Assembly: GCA_003260075.1 (NCBI GenBank)
Contig: QLIY01000049.1
Span: 69,611-133,610 of the forward strand
Origin: Phallusia mammillata
Taxonomy: Eukaryota; Chordata; Ascidiacea; Phlebobranchia; Ascidiidae
DNA length: 64,000 nt
Reading direction: 5' to 3'
Each line of letters opens with the position of its first letter. Position 1 is the first letter of the stretch. A program made the translations under genes and the position numbers. The notes beneath the pieces were generated by a model. The model saw nothing but the letters and a program-made list of their open reading frames with translations. It searched no databases and was not told the origin of the DNA. Shown here one piece after another: positions 48,901-61,376 of the stretch.

Positions 48901-51900
48901 TGCTTGAATAAGTTAACTGTCAAACTGCAAGTTTTAAAACACTTTATAACTTTAATCACAGAAACTATGCATAAGTATGAACAGCATTTGTTCTTTTGTC
49001 AAGCTACAGAAAAATGGAGCAAACATGGCCATGGCTATGTACCATGTGCAAGACTTTTGCTCCATTCCCTAAAACATGTCCTGCCAACAGCATTTACAGG
49101 TAAGAAAAAAAATGGGCCGAAGGTTGTAGGTCTCCTTCAGAAGAGAATTGTCTTATTGTTGACACTATGCTGCAGTTCAAAACTGTTAAAAGCATCCTGT
49201 CCAGGACTCAATTATACCAACTTAGTCCCAACAGCCTGTAGAAGTTGTATCTAAGTCTACAGCATAAAACCACACAAGCAAGCTTTTTGAGACACAGTAA
49301 TTACAGTAAAGGCATCTGCCAAAACTTACTGAGATTAGATGCATTTTTATTACTGTTTGTTGCAGGTGGCACATGCCACACAAGATCTGCCGGATGACGA
49401 TCACGATTTGCATATTTCCTTGGCCCTGGCAAAATAGGTGAAGTTTAACACAAATGTACCGGAAGTCAGGAATAACATAAAATTGATACTTACGGGCGTC
49501 TGGCACTTCAGCTTGGAATCTTGACCCAATATTAATTTTTCTGCAAAACACATCAAAAAAATTTACATGTGCATGTGTTAGCATAATACACATGATTCCA
49601 AACATATAGATTACACATAAATGTCCCACAATTAAAAAAAAACAATTTTATATTTTTACACAAATCGATCAGCTTTACTCTATGTGACAGAAAAAAGCAA
49701 TTCTCCAGATAACATACGGATCACTCGATCTGACAAGTTCTTGATCCTCATCAGTCTCCTGGTTTTCATCCACTTCAAGAATGGTGGGAATGTTCTGACC
49801 ATCACCACTGACTAAAGAAATAGAAAAAAACTTTTGATGCACACATATTGCTTTAGTTCAAAATGTTGATAAAAGGCCTTATGTTAGTTTTATGGCAATA
49901 ATTTGTAAGTATTGAATTTAGCAATGTATACTTACGTTGTCGGAACAATTTGGCAGAAGGGGTATTAGGGGTGGTGCAATACAATCCTGATCCAGCTCGC
50001 AGGGGGCTGATCATAGGGGGTGGGGTGTAAGGGGGAATTTTATCAGCTACTCCATTGTAACTTGAATTGCTGTCCCCACTTGGTCTGTTAGTAAAAAATA
50101 AGTGTAAAATGAAATTCAAATGAAATAGAAAAAATCTTTGCCACAATAACTTGTTGCAAATTACACATAAACTAGGAAGAATATTAACATCCTTAGCTAG
50201 GACAGAAAATGCTTTTAAAAATACATAACATGCCAAACAGAAGCCCCAAATATTCCTTATATAGTATTTTTTTCAGTTTCCAAATGTGCAAGATATGTTA
50301 AGGTAATTTCACACATGATCTAGTTTAGTTTTACACTCTATGTTCAAAATTTCAAATAAAATTTCTCACCTTCTCCTGTGATGTAGATGGCTTTGGTAAA
50401 TGTAAGCTTGTCCGTGTCCAGTGGTGTAGGCATTGACACTGGATGGGATCACCAAAGGAGGTGGTTTATGACGGACTCTGGTATTTGACCTGATCAGTGC
50501 ATTGTTTGGCTTCTTCATTGCATTACTAGTTCCATGGCCAAGTCTTAGCATGTCATGCCTAGTATGACCATAAGCTGATTGCAGGCCTGACTTTAAAATT
50601 AACCTACAATCTGCAGAGTGGCGTCTTCTGCGAATACGTCGGGAGACAGGTTTCGGTTCAGCCCATACTTCTGGTGTTGGTGCAGGTAGAGCAGCACTTT
50701 GTTTTCCAGTGTCTGTTTGAGAAATTGGCATGTTGGCAGCCTCATTGGGAGGGTAGTTAGCACTCATCTGTTCACCTATGTTTCCACTAGACTGAAGATC
50801 TTCTGTTGGAGGAGTTTTACTGGGACGTAACTTCACAGTAGGTACAGGGCTGTGGAGAATTTGCTTTAAAATGCTGCTTCCTGAAGATTTGACCAAGTGG
50901 GAACCTTCACTGTGATGTCTTTGCCGAAATGGCCGCACACTCGAGCTTGAAAACATACCACTACATGAAGGCGTGCCACCCATCATGGAATTGGGTAGGA
51001 TCTTACTTGGGTTTGCCACATTAATAGCTTCACGCATAATCGGATCATGGTCATCATATGATGAGATAAGGATGTTATCATGCCATGTTACTGTAGGTTC
51101 TTGGTTAAGAGATGGACTTTGGCTTACAAGATTGGATTCATATTCACCGTAACGACTTTGAAGGCGTCTTTGAGCAGTAGTCACAGGCAGAATAAATGGA
51201 TCATGGCCTGTTCGAATTGGTGATGTCTTTGTTTCTGCATACATTGAGTTCTGTTGAACAATTGTAGGGTCTTGGGATGCAGAATGTACAGAGGAATTGG
51301 ACCAATCCAAATCGGAACCCACAACTTGATCATTACTTTGGTTATGCATTTCTGCAGGTGGATGAAATGGCTGCTGTTGGAAAGTTGAATCTATTCCAGC
51401 CAACTCAGGAAGTTGATCTCGATTGGCTGCTGCAACAGCAATTGACGCCAACTGAGAGAGGGAGTTATTTTCTATGTGATGCTGTTCATAGTTAATTGGA
51501 TAACCTTCATCCTGGATGGGATATGCCATAGGTTTTTCGACTACAGGCTGGTCAGGTGTATATGGTTGTTGATTGACCTGGACATCGTGACCTAAATTTG
51601 CATGGTCTTGATTGCTGACATATTGGACATCCGGGGCTAGAAGAGGGGGCACATGGTGGATTGCATTGGGCATACTCATCGGAAAGGGGGCTTGCATTTG
51701 TGCAGCATAAATTTGTTGGTAGTTCAAAGCAGGCTGTGGAATTTTTCCTTTTAGCATTGTATCACTGGTGGTAGGACCAAAATTGGCTGCAACCATTTGT
51801 GCTGGTGGTATTACCATGCTTTGGGGAACAACGTATGTAGTTTGCATTGTTGGCTGGTACAGATAATCAGAATGTGTTGGCTCTGTTTTAAGGTACGATG

Positions 51901-54900
51901 CAGCTGATGCCATTGTCAGCAGTCCATTATGTGGACGACCAGCCACCTGTTGGTTGATTGAAGGAGATGCATATTGCTGGGGAAGTAGCTGGGACATTCC
52001 TTCAAGACTTGAGTGAGTACTTCCTACTGGTAACAATGTTGGAGGTGATCGAATATCAATAAAATCAGCCTGGGCAGCTGGTTGAACTTGGTGTGGCTGA
52101 AGGGTAGAACCCTTACTTGAGTCTGTAGATGGGGTTTTCTGGTGTCTGTCCTCTTTGCTCTGAATGCAATGCATGTTTATTGTCTTTTTCAAATTATAAA
52201 TGCCCATGTTTGAAAGTAAAACATAAGCAAACATGTATGTAGGTATTAGTTGTACTGTTTTGTGTGTAGTTTTTCGATAATTGTAAGTGATCCAACCAGA
52301 AGGTTTAAAGCAGAGGTGCCCAACCCGTCGACCTCAAAAGTCGATCTTGAGTCAAAAAAGGTTGGGCACCCCTGGTTTAAAGACATACCAAATACCACAA
52401 ACAAAAATATTTTAAAATGTTTTTCAGGATTTGTTTGTTTCCAATGCTTTTCAATAAAAGAGGTATGTCAGTTTCAGTGTGAAATACACAGCTGAAAGAA
52501 GCTAAACCAAATGCAGGCATTATGATCAATGAGTGTTCAACCTTTGTACCTTTTTATCTGAAGAACTATGAACCCTCATATGTCCATTCAAAGCGGGTGT
52601 GCTTCTAAATGAATGACCACATAGACCACATGTTAAACTCCCATCAGAATTTCTTCTACCACTACTTCCACTGCTACTCTTTCTATCCCGAGATGCTGGA
52701 ACCTTGCATTGGAAACAAAAAATAGTAACATTGATGGAGTTGTTGTGAGTTTAGAATTGCATTTAGCCACACAACAGCCTGCTTTGCTAATTTTTGTGAT
52801 AAATTCATAGAAAAAACAAACAAACATAGTAATGTTTGATATGTGTCAAATAAAAAGACTTTACCGACTGACTTTGTACAGTTTTATCGTAAATTACCGC
52901 CAGCATAGGAAATGGTTATTGCACATAAATACTAGATGTTTTTGAAGATGTACCTTAGCAGGTGTGACTGCTTTGGTTCTGTTTACTGCAGCCTCGGGGT
53001 TGCCAACATTGTTGTTAGGAGGCACATAGAAGTTTCCAGTAGCATTGACTGCAGTTGGAACAACAGCATAGGGAATATCACCCGTAGCAAATGAAACCAC
53101 TGGACTGCCTTGTCTAAATATTAATTTAAAAAATGATAAAAACGGAAATAGAAACATAAACATTTTATATCTTTTAACAAAACTTTGTAGCAACTGTAGC
53201 CCTTGAGGTATAATGTATGCATATGCCTACCAAGTAAAAGTGTAAAATTTTTTAGAGAAAGCAGCATGTAACTATGTGCATCTGTTTTGTTTTGCATGCT
53301 CATTGAAGCAGAACCCAATTGAAATTTTTTAATTTTCTGTGAGCCAAATTTTCACATTATGATGGTTATTACACACTTGCATTCAGCAGAATATGTTATT
53401 TTGTGAAAACAGAACATTTTGAACAATATAATGCATTGCAAAAGTACATGTCACATAGCCTTACCGGGAAAAAAATGGAAGATATTTGAACCTTTTTTTC
53501 AAACATTATTTGTGAAAAATCCAACATTTCTACCAACAACCCACAGCTACCAAACTTGTTTTACAGGTTTAAAGGGTTTGCAATCTTTAAAAAGGGCCCC
53601 CCCCCCGTACATGTCACATAGCCTTACCGGGAAAAAAATGGAAGATATTTGAACATTTTTTTCAAACATTATTTGTAAAAAATTCCAACATTTCTACCAA
53701 CAACCCATAGCCTACCAAACTTGTTTTACAGTTTAAAAGGGTTTACAATCTTTAAAAAGGACACATACCTTCCTACACTTGGGTGCTGACCAGGCAATGG
53801 ATAAAGAACAGCAGCCCCAGGAGCAAATGGAAAAACCATGCTCTGTCCTGGCAACGTCACACCAGCTGGAACATAGCTCTGTAGAGCAGGTGCACTTGAA
53901 CTTGGGCTGTGTGGTTCAATTTTAATTCCATTGTTGGCAACCAGCTCTCTTCCGCCATCCGCTGACAGGCGTGTGTCAGGATTTACATGAACAAATGGCT
54001 GATGAACAGGATTTGCAGGTCTAAGGAGCTGTTGGATTGCAGATTGTGGGGCAAAGGGCTGCTCATATGCAGGGGGCGGAGTATTTCGAATCATGTATTG
54101 TTCGTGCAAAAGTCTGGGGATTGCAGAACAAACTGCCGGGGAGGCACGATGAGCTTTTACAAGGCTCTCCATGATTAGTGCTTTGGAATTGCTTTCCATT
54201 GTTGTCCCAGCAGTCTTTTCACTTTGTTCTAAAAGTTTACGGAGTGCTAAAGCTGCCTCCTTGTCACGTTCATTTAGAGGAGCCTCATCATCTGCCTGCT
54301 CTGCACCTTGAGTTGCAGAAACTGATTCACCAGAGAAAAACCTTGCCCTTTGCTGATGGTCAAGTTGGTGCTCAGGATGATCAAGAGGACTTTTTAGCTC
54401 TGGTTCTGCAGCTGTTTTTACTTTTGTAATTGGGATTGCAAAGGGTGTTGATTTCCTGCTTGTGTTCAGCTTGGGAGTGTTACGAGGGGACTCTGTGCTC
54501 TGCAAAGGAAGGATTGGGCTTCCCTGAGAGGCAAAGGCAATGTCACTATTGGCATTATTGGGGAGCTTGCATGAAGCTGTTGATTGAGCAGGTACTAAAT
54601 CTGGCACAGCACGATCAGTAACAGCCCATCCTCCAGCTGAAGCAGAGACATTAACATTCATAGGCAACTTTCTGGATTGCACTTGAGCCAAGGTACCAGA
54701 AGGACCAGCAACCAATGCTGGAGGCACGACCATTTGTTGTACCTCTGGTTTTACAAAAAAATCGCCTTTGCTTTGGTTTCTGACAGAGCTGTTTTGCTCT
54801 TCCTGTCGTAGCTTAGCCTTGAGTGCAAGTTGTTGAAGGGCATCACTGCTACTGCCCTGCCTATAACTTTCACCATGCAACCTTTGTTGCTCTTCAAGTA

Positions 54901-57900
54901 ACTGCTCTTGATGTTGTTGAGCACTGAATGCAAGTAGTTGCATATTGTAATGGTCTGCTGGGGGTGATGTAAGTTGAGGAGCCGCTTTACCCTTTCTAGC
55001 GGCATCAATCTAAAATGTATATATAAAAGTTAAAAATAGATACAAGAGGTTTACACTTTCTTTTGCACAGTAGATGCTACATAAGTATCAAAGAAATTTT
55101 ACCAGTACATTTTTGTTACAGACAAACCCAATCCCTTAACATTTTATGCTGGACATGCAATTGTAAACAAACTTGAAAAAAATAACTTTACTTACCTCTA
55201 GTTTGGGTGTGACACTGAAATAAAATAGTACAATAGTTAAAATTAATGAAAACGGTATATGCATTTTGTTGTGCCTTTTTCATGACATGCATTTCAATGC
55301 AGACAAAGTCACAGGATTGGTACAAATATATATCTATACTTTAACCAATCATTGCCAAAATTACAAACTTATTGAGGCTCAAATTATATAAATAAAGCTC
55401 GCTTACTTTGCATTGCCTTCAACCGCCTCTGAACCATTCCATCTGGGATTTGGATTACCAGGTGGTGGTTTATCTTGATCAGCTGGGATTTTATTCCTTG
55501 ATTGTATTGAGAGGTGGGATGGTGGTTNAAATTATATAAATTAAGCTCGCTTACTTTGCATTGCCTTCAACCGCCTCTGAACCATTCCATCTGGGATTTG
55601 GATTACCAGGTGGTGGTTTATCTTGATCAGCTGGGATTTTATTCCTTGATTGTATTGAGAGGTGGGATGGTGGTTTGGGAGAATTGCGAATTCCTGGTGC
55701 ACTACACAAAAGATGAAGTTGTTATGTTTATACCTTTTGTCAATACAGAATCACAAAGCAAAGTAATATGACGTCTTACATCAATGATTTTGGTTTAATG
55801 TTCTTAAAAATGTTTGAAAGTATTTCAGTACACCTTTCATTGGAACCATATGACAAGCATCTTAAGGTTGATGTTTTGAAAGTATTGACCAAAGCTGTAA
55901 ACTCTAATGGCAGTGAAAGCGCTACAATAATTTAGCTGTATAAATTACGTCTGTGCAAATACCAGTAGCTATAAAAATGTACTGCCTTGCTGAATTTTTT
56001 AACATTGATTGTCATGTTTTCATACTGAACATTCATAATCACAAAATGAAGTTAGTTATGACAGGTAAAACAACACTGCAGTATATATGCTGCCACATAA
56101 ATATTTAGAATATGTAAGTATGTTACTTTTTTTCTCATTTCACAAAGAAAGTTAGTTACTCAAACACTTGTTGTGTTTATGGCATGTGTAGTAACAATAA
56201 GCGTCTAGTTTCAATTTAGACAAGCATCAGTTCGGCTTAAAATACTAGATTTGAACACCCTTTATATATCAGCCTGGTAGGTCATACAAAAATGAAAAAG
56301 AAATTGTACTAAAAGTTTACAAAAAATGCACCAGAACACAATTGATTGGTATGTCAATATAAAATGCCCCAAGGCAAATGCTTGTCCATGTTAATACATG
56401 TGTTAGAGATCACCGGCTGCTAGGGCATGAACCATGCACGTCCTATAATTATTATTAGGACTTTGCATTGCCACACAATTTGGTCCAACAAAACTGCATA
56501 AACAATATAGGCAAGTGTCCACCTAATTTGTGCACAATACAGACAGATATATATATAACCCAATCATAAAAAATGCACTGTAAAAAAAGAACTTACATTT
56601 GTCTGCCCTCCACCCATTCAGCTTTCACATGTTCAGGAAGCACTGTTGAAAAGTAAACAAAAATTGTAGGAAAATTTAATTTTAACAATAGAAATGTTCT
56701 TAAGAACTTGAAAAAAATGTTTGAGAAAAAAATATTTTTTAAGGCTTATTTAGTAAAAACACTGTGCATCCCAAAAGCTTGTGCATATTGTTATTGTATA
56801 ACCCTATAAAATGAGGTAAAAATGCTTGTAGATTTTGACAGATTTGATAAATTCTAACCATTTTGGGGTCTTTGTTTTCCATGGTCTGATTTGTTGTTGT
56901 TATTGTATGAAGTGTGTTTGTTGGACTCCAATATAATGTGGGAAGATTCAGGTGACAGGTCTAAGAAAAATAAGCGCAAAGAAATTTATGTATAAGCTCA
57001 CATAATAAAGGAGAAATGTATTACAATGGCAACCCCTACCCCCCCCCCGTCTGCCCTCCACCCATTCAGCTTTCACATGTTCAGGAAGCACTGTTGGAAA
57101 GTAAACAAAAATTGTAGGAAAATTTAAATCTAACAATTAAATGTTCTTTAGAACTGTGTTGGAGAAAAAGAGCGTTTCTAAAGGCTTATTCAAGTAAAAA
57201 CACTGTGCACCCAAAAGCTTGTGCATATTGTTATTGTATAACCCTATTAAATAAGGTAAAAATGCTTGTGGATTTTGATAGATTTGATAAGTTCTCCCCC
57301 CCCCCCCCCCCCCCTTGTTCACAATGCTTTGTATTTTACTACACACTAAGCAATTTGAGGGTGACTGGAAATTTCATTGCTCCACATACTCATTCATACA
57401 AGGCAATAGAAGTCACATTCCATGAGGTGACTTGTTAATTACAATTTGAACAGCAATGCATTCAGGATTGTTGACAGCAAGATTTAAACATGTGTTGGCA
57501 AGTTTAATCCTGACAGCACTAATTTTTATTAACAAACTTTCTGCTCTCTGCACGGTAAGGCAAATATCCACACATAAAAACAGACAAATTTAAAATGTTA
57601 ATGAAATCAAAATCCATGCAACTTTTAATGTTATTGCTCAACTTTTAAGCAGTGGTATTTATGTATGTTGGGATATTATATAAACCCCCCCCCCCATACA
57701 TTTAATCAGGATGTACCAAATCCTGTGTTATGCATGTAAAATATATATTTGCAAAATATGTTAAATATCAGCTGTTGGCATTGTCATGGTAACATTGTTA
57801 ACAGATTAAGCAAAGATGCCCCCCCCCCCTGCATTCAGGATTGTTGACAGCAAGATTTAAACATGTGTTGGCAAGTTGAATCCTGACAGCACTAATTTTT

Positions 57901-59221
57901 ATTAACAAACTTTCTGCTCTCTACACGGTAAGGCAAATATCCACACATAAAAACAGACAAATTTAAAAAACTTATCAGTTTCAATGTTTTTATATTTCAC
58001 CATAAAAAAAGTTTGACAAACATTTTTACTCAGTTTGTTTGCAGTTAATTAGTATTTATAGAGAAAATTGACAGCAAATACTTTGGGACTCCAATGCTCC
58101 AAAAACAATATGTTTTCACCACCTGGTATATACGAGTCACTGTGTCCATCAAATAGTGGGTAGTTGTCTTGGTCACCGGAATCTTCAGGAAAACCTCCAT
58201 CCACTTCCATAGTAGACTGATTTAAACTTTCAGTTGTTACACTATTAGGTGTATTAGGTCCAGCATTGTCTGGAAATGTATATAGTGTCACAACTTGGAA
58301 ATGTTTGCATAAGGTGGATTTGTAAGCAATGAGTAAACAATTTTAAGTGGCTGTAAAACTTATGCCTAACTAGCCAAAGGTAATGAAAACTGTTAGTCTA
58401 TGTTTTCTACCATTAGCAATTAACATACACATTAACATAAACTCTGGGTCTAACATTTTCAAAGCAAAAATGTGTTTTTTACACAAAGCACCAGCTTCTA
58501 TTTAACATCAAATTTTTAACTTTAGCCAACAAAAACTTGTATGTATTCATGTGAAACAAAACTATGCCAAGCATGTGAATGTCCATACATTTTTAGTTAT
58601 AGGTATTACTAATACACATATTTATGTATGTTGGAAAGAATATTTTTTTATTTTTAAAGTAAATTCACATCCTTTGAACTCTATGCAGGTGTATTTGTGC
58701 TGTAAAACTAATGCACATGTTTTCAATTTGTGTATAAATCTGCATAAGACTATTCCTAAATGTGTGTCCTCTGTTATTAGAATATATTTCTACAACTACT
58801 ACAGTATTTGCACTTAAATTTTGTGCATATTTTTTATAGCAATGTGCAGCTAAGTGATGTAAAACTTATACGTTAAAGATATTTCAGGAAAATCATTTCT
58901 AACACATTAAACGAAAATGTATTTGGTAAAATGTACAAACATGTTTATAAGTTCAGTAAAATATTAATAACAATAGTATAATGCAATGTGTAAAATGTAA
59001 ATAATGCACCAATTTTATATTTTTCCACTTGAAAACAGTGTTAGAGAAAGTTTTGATTACATTGTAAAGTTTTGTGATGCACATATAAATACTCATTTCA
59101 ATATATACACCTATCAAAACCTACCAAACAAGTGTGATAGGCTTGGGTCTTTGTTTGTGAGAAGCAAGTTCTTCTTCTCTCTTTTAAGTACTTCCATATT
59201 ATCCCTTGGGTAATCCTCCAT
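45978..59221 (-). CDS. TRERF1: TRERF1-type ELM2-SANT zinc-finger regulator
   Basis: Nuclear cofactor; the ELM2-SANT module binds class I histone deacetylases in the TRERF1/MIDEAS/ZNF541 family. Twenty minus exons join in frame: 59125-59221, 58123-58269, 56859-56960, 56597-56642, 55555-55701, 55196-55214, 53769-55009, 52954-53113, 52550-52702, 50370-52159, 49936-50084, 49718-49811, 49494-49540, 49330-49425, 48728-48831, 48382-48546, 47780-47992, 47344-47506, 46751-46875 and 45978-46205. They give 1761 residues. There is a C2H2 finger at about 675-700, then PPPLVIPS and YTPPPMISPLRAGSGL blocks typical of TRERF1. ELM2 starts near 1382 (INIGSRFQAEVPDAR, ADLVWH), SANT lies near 1490-1545 (SSWTHQEVKHYEAEM, KTRSTAECVERYY), and the last C2H2 finger (CPVCGKSFGK, NAHMKTH) at about 1675-1700. 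The length exceeds human TRERF1 (about 1200) because of long Gln/Pro/Ser-rich linkers. Some exons have broken duplicates at C runs. Confidence 0.93.
46915..47285. mobile_element. MITE with attcgattgtaagc ends in TRERF1 intron
   Basis: Left tatttattcgattgtaagct, with gtgtggcttacaatcaaggg shortly inside; right cttataatcgagagtggtat followed by acaatcaaataaaaa. These are inverted repeats of the same family as 29030-29410. Boundaries are approximate and no clear target duplication was found. Confidence 0.6.
48213..48275 (-). pseudogene. decayed partial copy of the TRERF1 SANT exon
   Basis: About 60 bases resemble 48366-48436, the 3' end of the SANT exon with its donor, including taccgctttggaaatcacaa. 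This copy has a one-base loss and substitutions that shift the frame, and no acceptor. It is not separated from the exon by a G or C run or an N, so it may be a true small duplication within the intron. Confidence 0.65.
52311..52374. mobile_element. 64-bp minimal hAT-type MITE in TRERF1 intron
   Basis: Ends cagaggtgcccaacc and ggttgggcacccctg are 15-base inverted repeats. The exact 8-base duplication gtttaaag flanks it at 52303-52310 and 52375-52382. Only about 34 bases lie between the terminal repeats. Confidence 0.92.
53445..53760. repeat. intronic duplication around a C run
   Basis: About 150 bases from gtacatgtcacatagcctta to ctttaaaaagg occur at 53445-53596 and 53607-53760, separated by ten C (53597-53606). 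Small indels distinguish the copies. Confidence 0.9.
55379..55676. repeat. duplicated TRERF1 exon joined at an N
   Basis: Bases 55379-55527 recur at 55529-55676 with one change; a single N (55528) separates them. The block covers most of TRERF1 exon 5. Only the second copy has its acceptor, so one copy is redundant. Confidence 0.9.
56601..57314. repeat. TRERF1 exon 4 region duplicated between C runs
   Basis: Bases 56601-56857 recur, more diverged, at 57049-57295, bounded by C at 57039-57048 and 57296-57314. The second copy of exon 4 lacks its donor because the C run replaces it. The real exon 3 (56859-56960) lies between the copies. Confidence 0.85.
57450..57966. repeat. intronic duplication with two C runs
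   Basis: The segment gcattcaggattgttgacag...gacaaatttaaaa occurs at 57450-57594 and 57830-57968. C runs are at 57685-57695 and 57819-57829, the second directly before the right copy. Located in TRERF1 intron 2. Confidence 0.85.
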
Positions 59222-61376
59222 GCTGCAGTACTATTGTCAGCAAGATATGCTTAGCTACTGTTATCCACACAACGCTTGCTTATACTCTAATTTGGGATTC
59301 AGGATTTATTCCCAGCAATTGCATTTTAGTTTGTAAAAGGGTTTGTATTATTGTACATTGTTATTGACCTTTTGATGTAAAAACTTGGAGTTACAAAATT
59401 AAAGAACTAAACATGTGTTTGTTGAATAATGCGACCTTAAACTTGCAAACTTTATTACTTAAAAAATCCTTGTCACCTGTCTTATGTGTTTAATTGAGAA
59501 CTACTATTGAAAGTAATAATTACGAAAATATTAGGCAGATTGTGTTCACAAGTTTGCACAAATCTGAATTTAATGGCGAATTTATTTAACACTACATATG
59601 CAACACAGAATATTTCGTTGATCGACTGTACTGTAATCAATAGTCATAGTCAATACCTAACATAAACGGAACTTTGAAATCGCATCTTTGTCATCATGTC
59701 ATGAAATCAATTGCAGCATTTTTGAAAGTTAGAAAACTGCTCAGGAGGCGTTTGTTATCAAAAACGTCACCGACAACACAGCGAACTCATTGCACGATGT
59801 TTCACTGCCGCGCGGCCAGCTAACAGCCACTGGCGACCATTTGCAAATTAGTCTCGTTGCTGAACTGAGCTGAGCGCATTTTGCTTAACAATGCAATCAT
59901 TAGGGGCAAACATTTAGCCCGAAACGTCACAATGATTAAACGCCACGTGATGAAAAAAGTTTCTTTTGTCAAAAACCTTCCGTCTTTCGAGTTTCGCTGT
60001 TTCGCGTTGCGCCTTCCCTTAGCAAATTTTCTCCCATCGTGTTTGTTATGCAGCGTTGCGCTCACATTACCCGAAAATTGACGTCACATTGCTCTGATGT
60101 CATTTTTCGGAGTATGTACGGTTACCAGTGAAGGTCGTCAGAAAACCACGTGTTTGGGAAATAGCATAAAATCAAACAAATGCAAAGTTTATGGACATTT
60201 TATTCAAAAACAAATCTTATTGCAAAATATATTTACATCTTTCATTTTCCCTTGTTGAATATAGAAAATTTGTAAAAAAAAATATTTTTTTGTTTTGTTA
60301 TGTTGGCCATCATAACAAATGTCAAAACACTGCCCACATGCAATTTAGCTATAATTTTTTGATCATGCAATACTAACAATTTAAACTTATTCACATTGAC
60401 AAATACATTTTAACCACAAAGAAATCGTATTTTTAACAAAAACATTGCACAAAAATTTACACTTATGTTACCACGCTATTTGAATTATGCGGACTTATCA
60501 GACAATCAATACCTGTATGAGACAATCAACAAACCAGTAACCACGGAAGTGACATTTCCTTAGAGAGCTGATACCTCTTTTTGAGTTTTGCGTCACCAAC
60601 AGGACAACAGGGCTACCATTATTACATTTAAGATATTCTCTGTAGTCGTGAATTGTAGCCTATGTGATAAAAAGGGTACCTGCTTTATTTATCGACACTT
60701 CTCGTAGTTGTTCGTGAACAAGCAATCGAAGTAGCCTTCCTCTCTTAAACAAATGCTCCGCCTTGTTTCTGGGTTGGTTTTGCCCAGACTAGCACACTTG
60801 CATGTAAAAAAACAGCAGCACAACACGCAACAAGTGAGTTGTGTGTGTTGGCTACTTTTTAAACACCTAAACATTTTTGCTTGCCGAGAATAATTTGCAC
60901 ACCTTAACCGAAACATGTGCGTTTGTAAAACGCTGGTTATTGCAAAACGTTTAAGCCCCCCCCCCCGAGAATAATTTGCACACCTTAACCGAAACATGTG
61001 CGTTTGTAAAACGATGGTTATTGCAAAACGAGTTTAAGGTGTTTAGTGTGATAGTTCTGCTTCTGTAAGTGTCAGTAATTGTTGCAGTTGCAATGTTGTT
61101 GAATTTAAAAACAATCATTTAAACCTAAAATAATTTTGCTTGCAACAAACCGTTCTGAAGATTTAACATTAACACATGGAATGTCACACGGTCGTAAGTA
61201 AAAGAGGTCCCCAGAGGGTGATATATTTACTAATTACCAATTTTAACTAATTCGTGCAAGTTGTTGGAAAAACTATAACTATTTTATCTAACTTTATCGC
61301 TAAAATCTTTTCCAAGACACAAAATGGCTGTACTGTATTTCTTTTATTTTTTGAAACGAAACCGGTGAAATAAAAT
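59222..61376. other. TRERF1 upstream / CEBPZ downstream region
   Basis: Should contain the TRERF1 promoter (reading leftward) and the CEBPZ 3' end. A GC-richer patch at about 59740-60090 is the likeliest promoter. No exon chain is visible. CEBPZ has an AATAAA (minus) at 61343-61348, about 30 bases after its stop. Confidence 0.45.
60887..61030. repeat. direct duplication around an 11-C run
   Basis: The block gagaataatttgcacacctt...gcaaaacg occurs at 60887-60949 and 60967-61030, with C at 60956-60966. The left copy continues for seven bases before the C run. Confidence 0.88.

Noticed and set aside
49222..49629. 135-codon minus frame
   Set aside because: Spans a TRERF1 intron in a different arrangement; the real exons 49330-49425 and 49494-49540 are read in another phase with GT-AG borders.
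60079..60086. TGACGTCA (CRE palindrome) upstream of TRERF1
   Set aside because: The same octamer also occurs at about 22574, inside a MITE; one or two are expected by chance in 64 kb.
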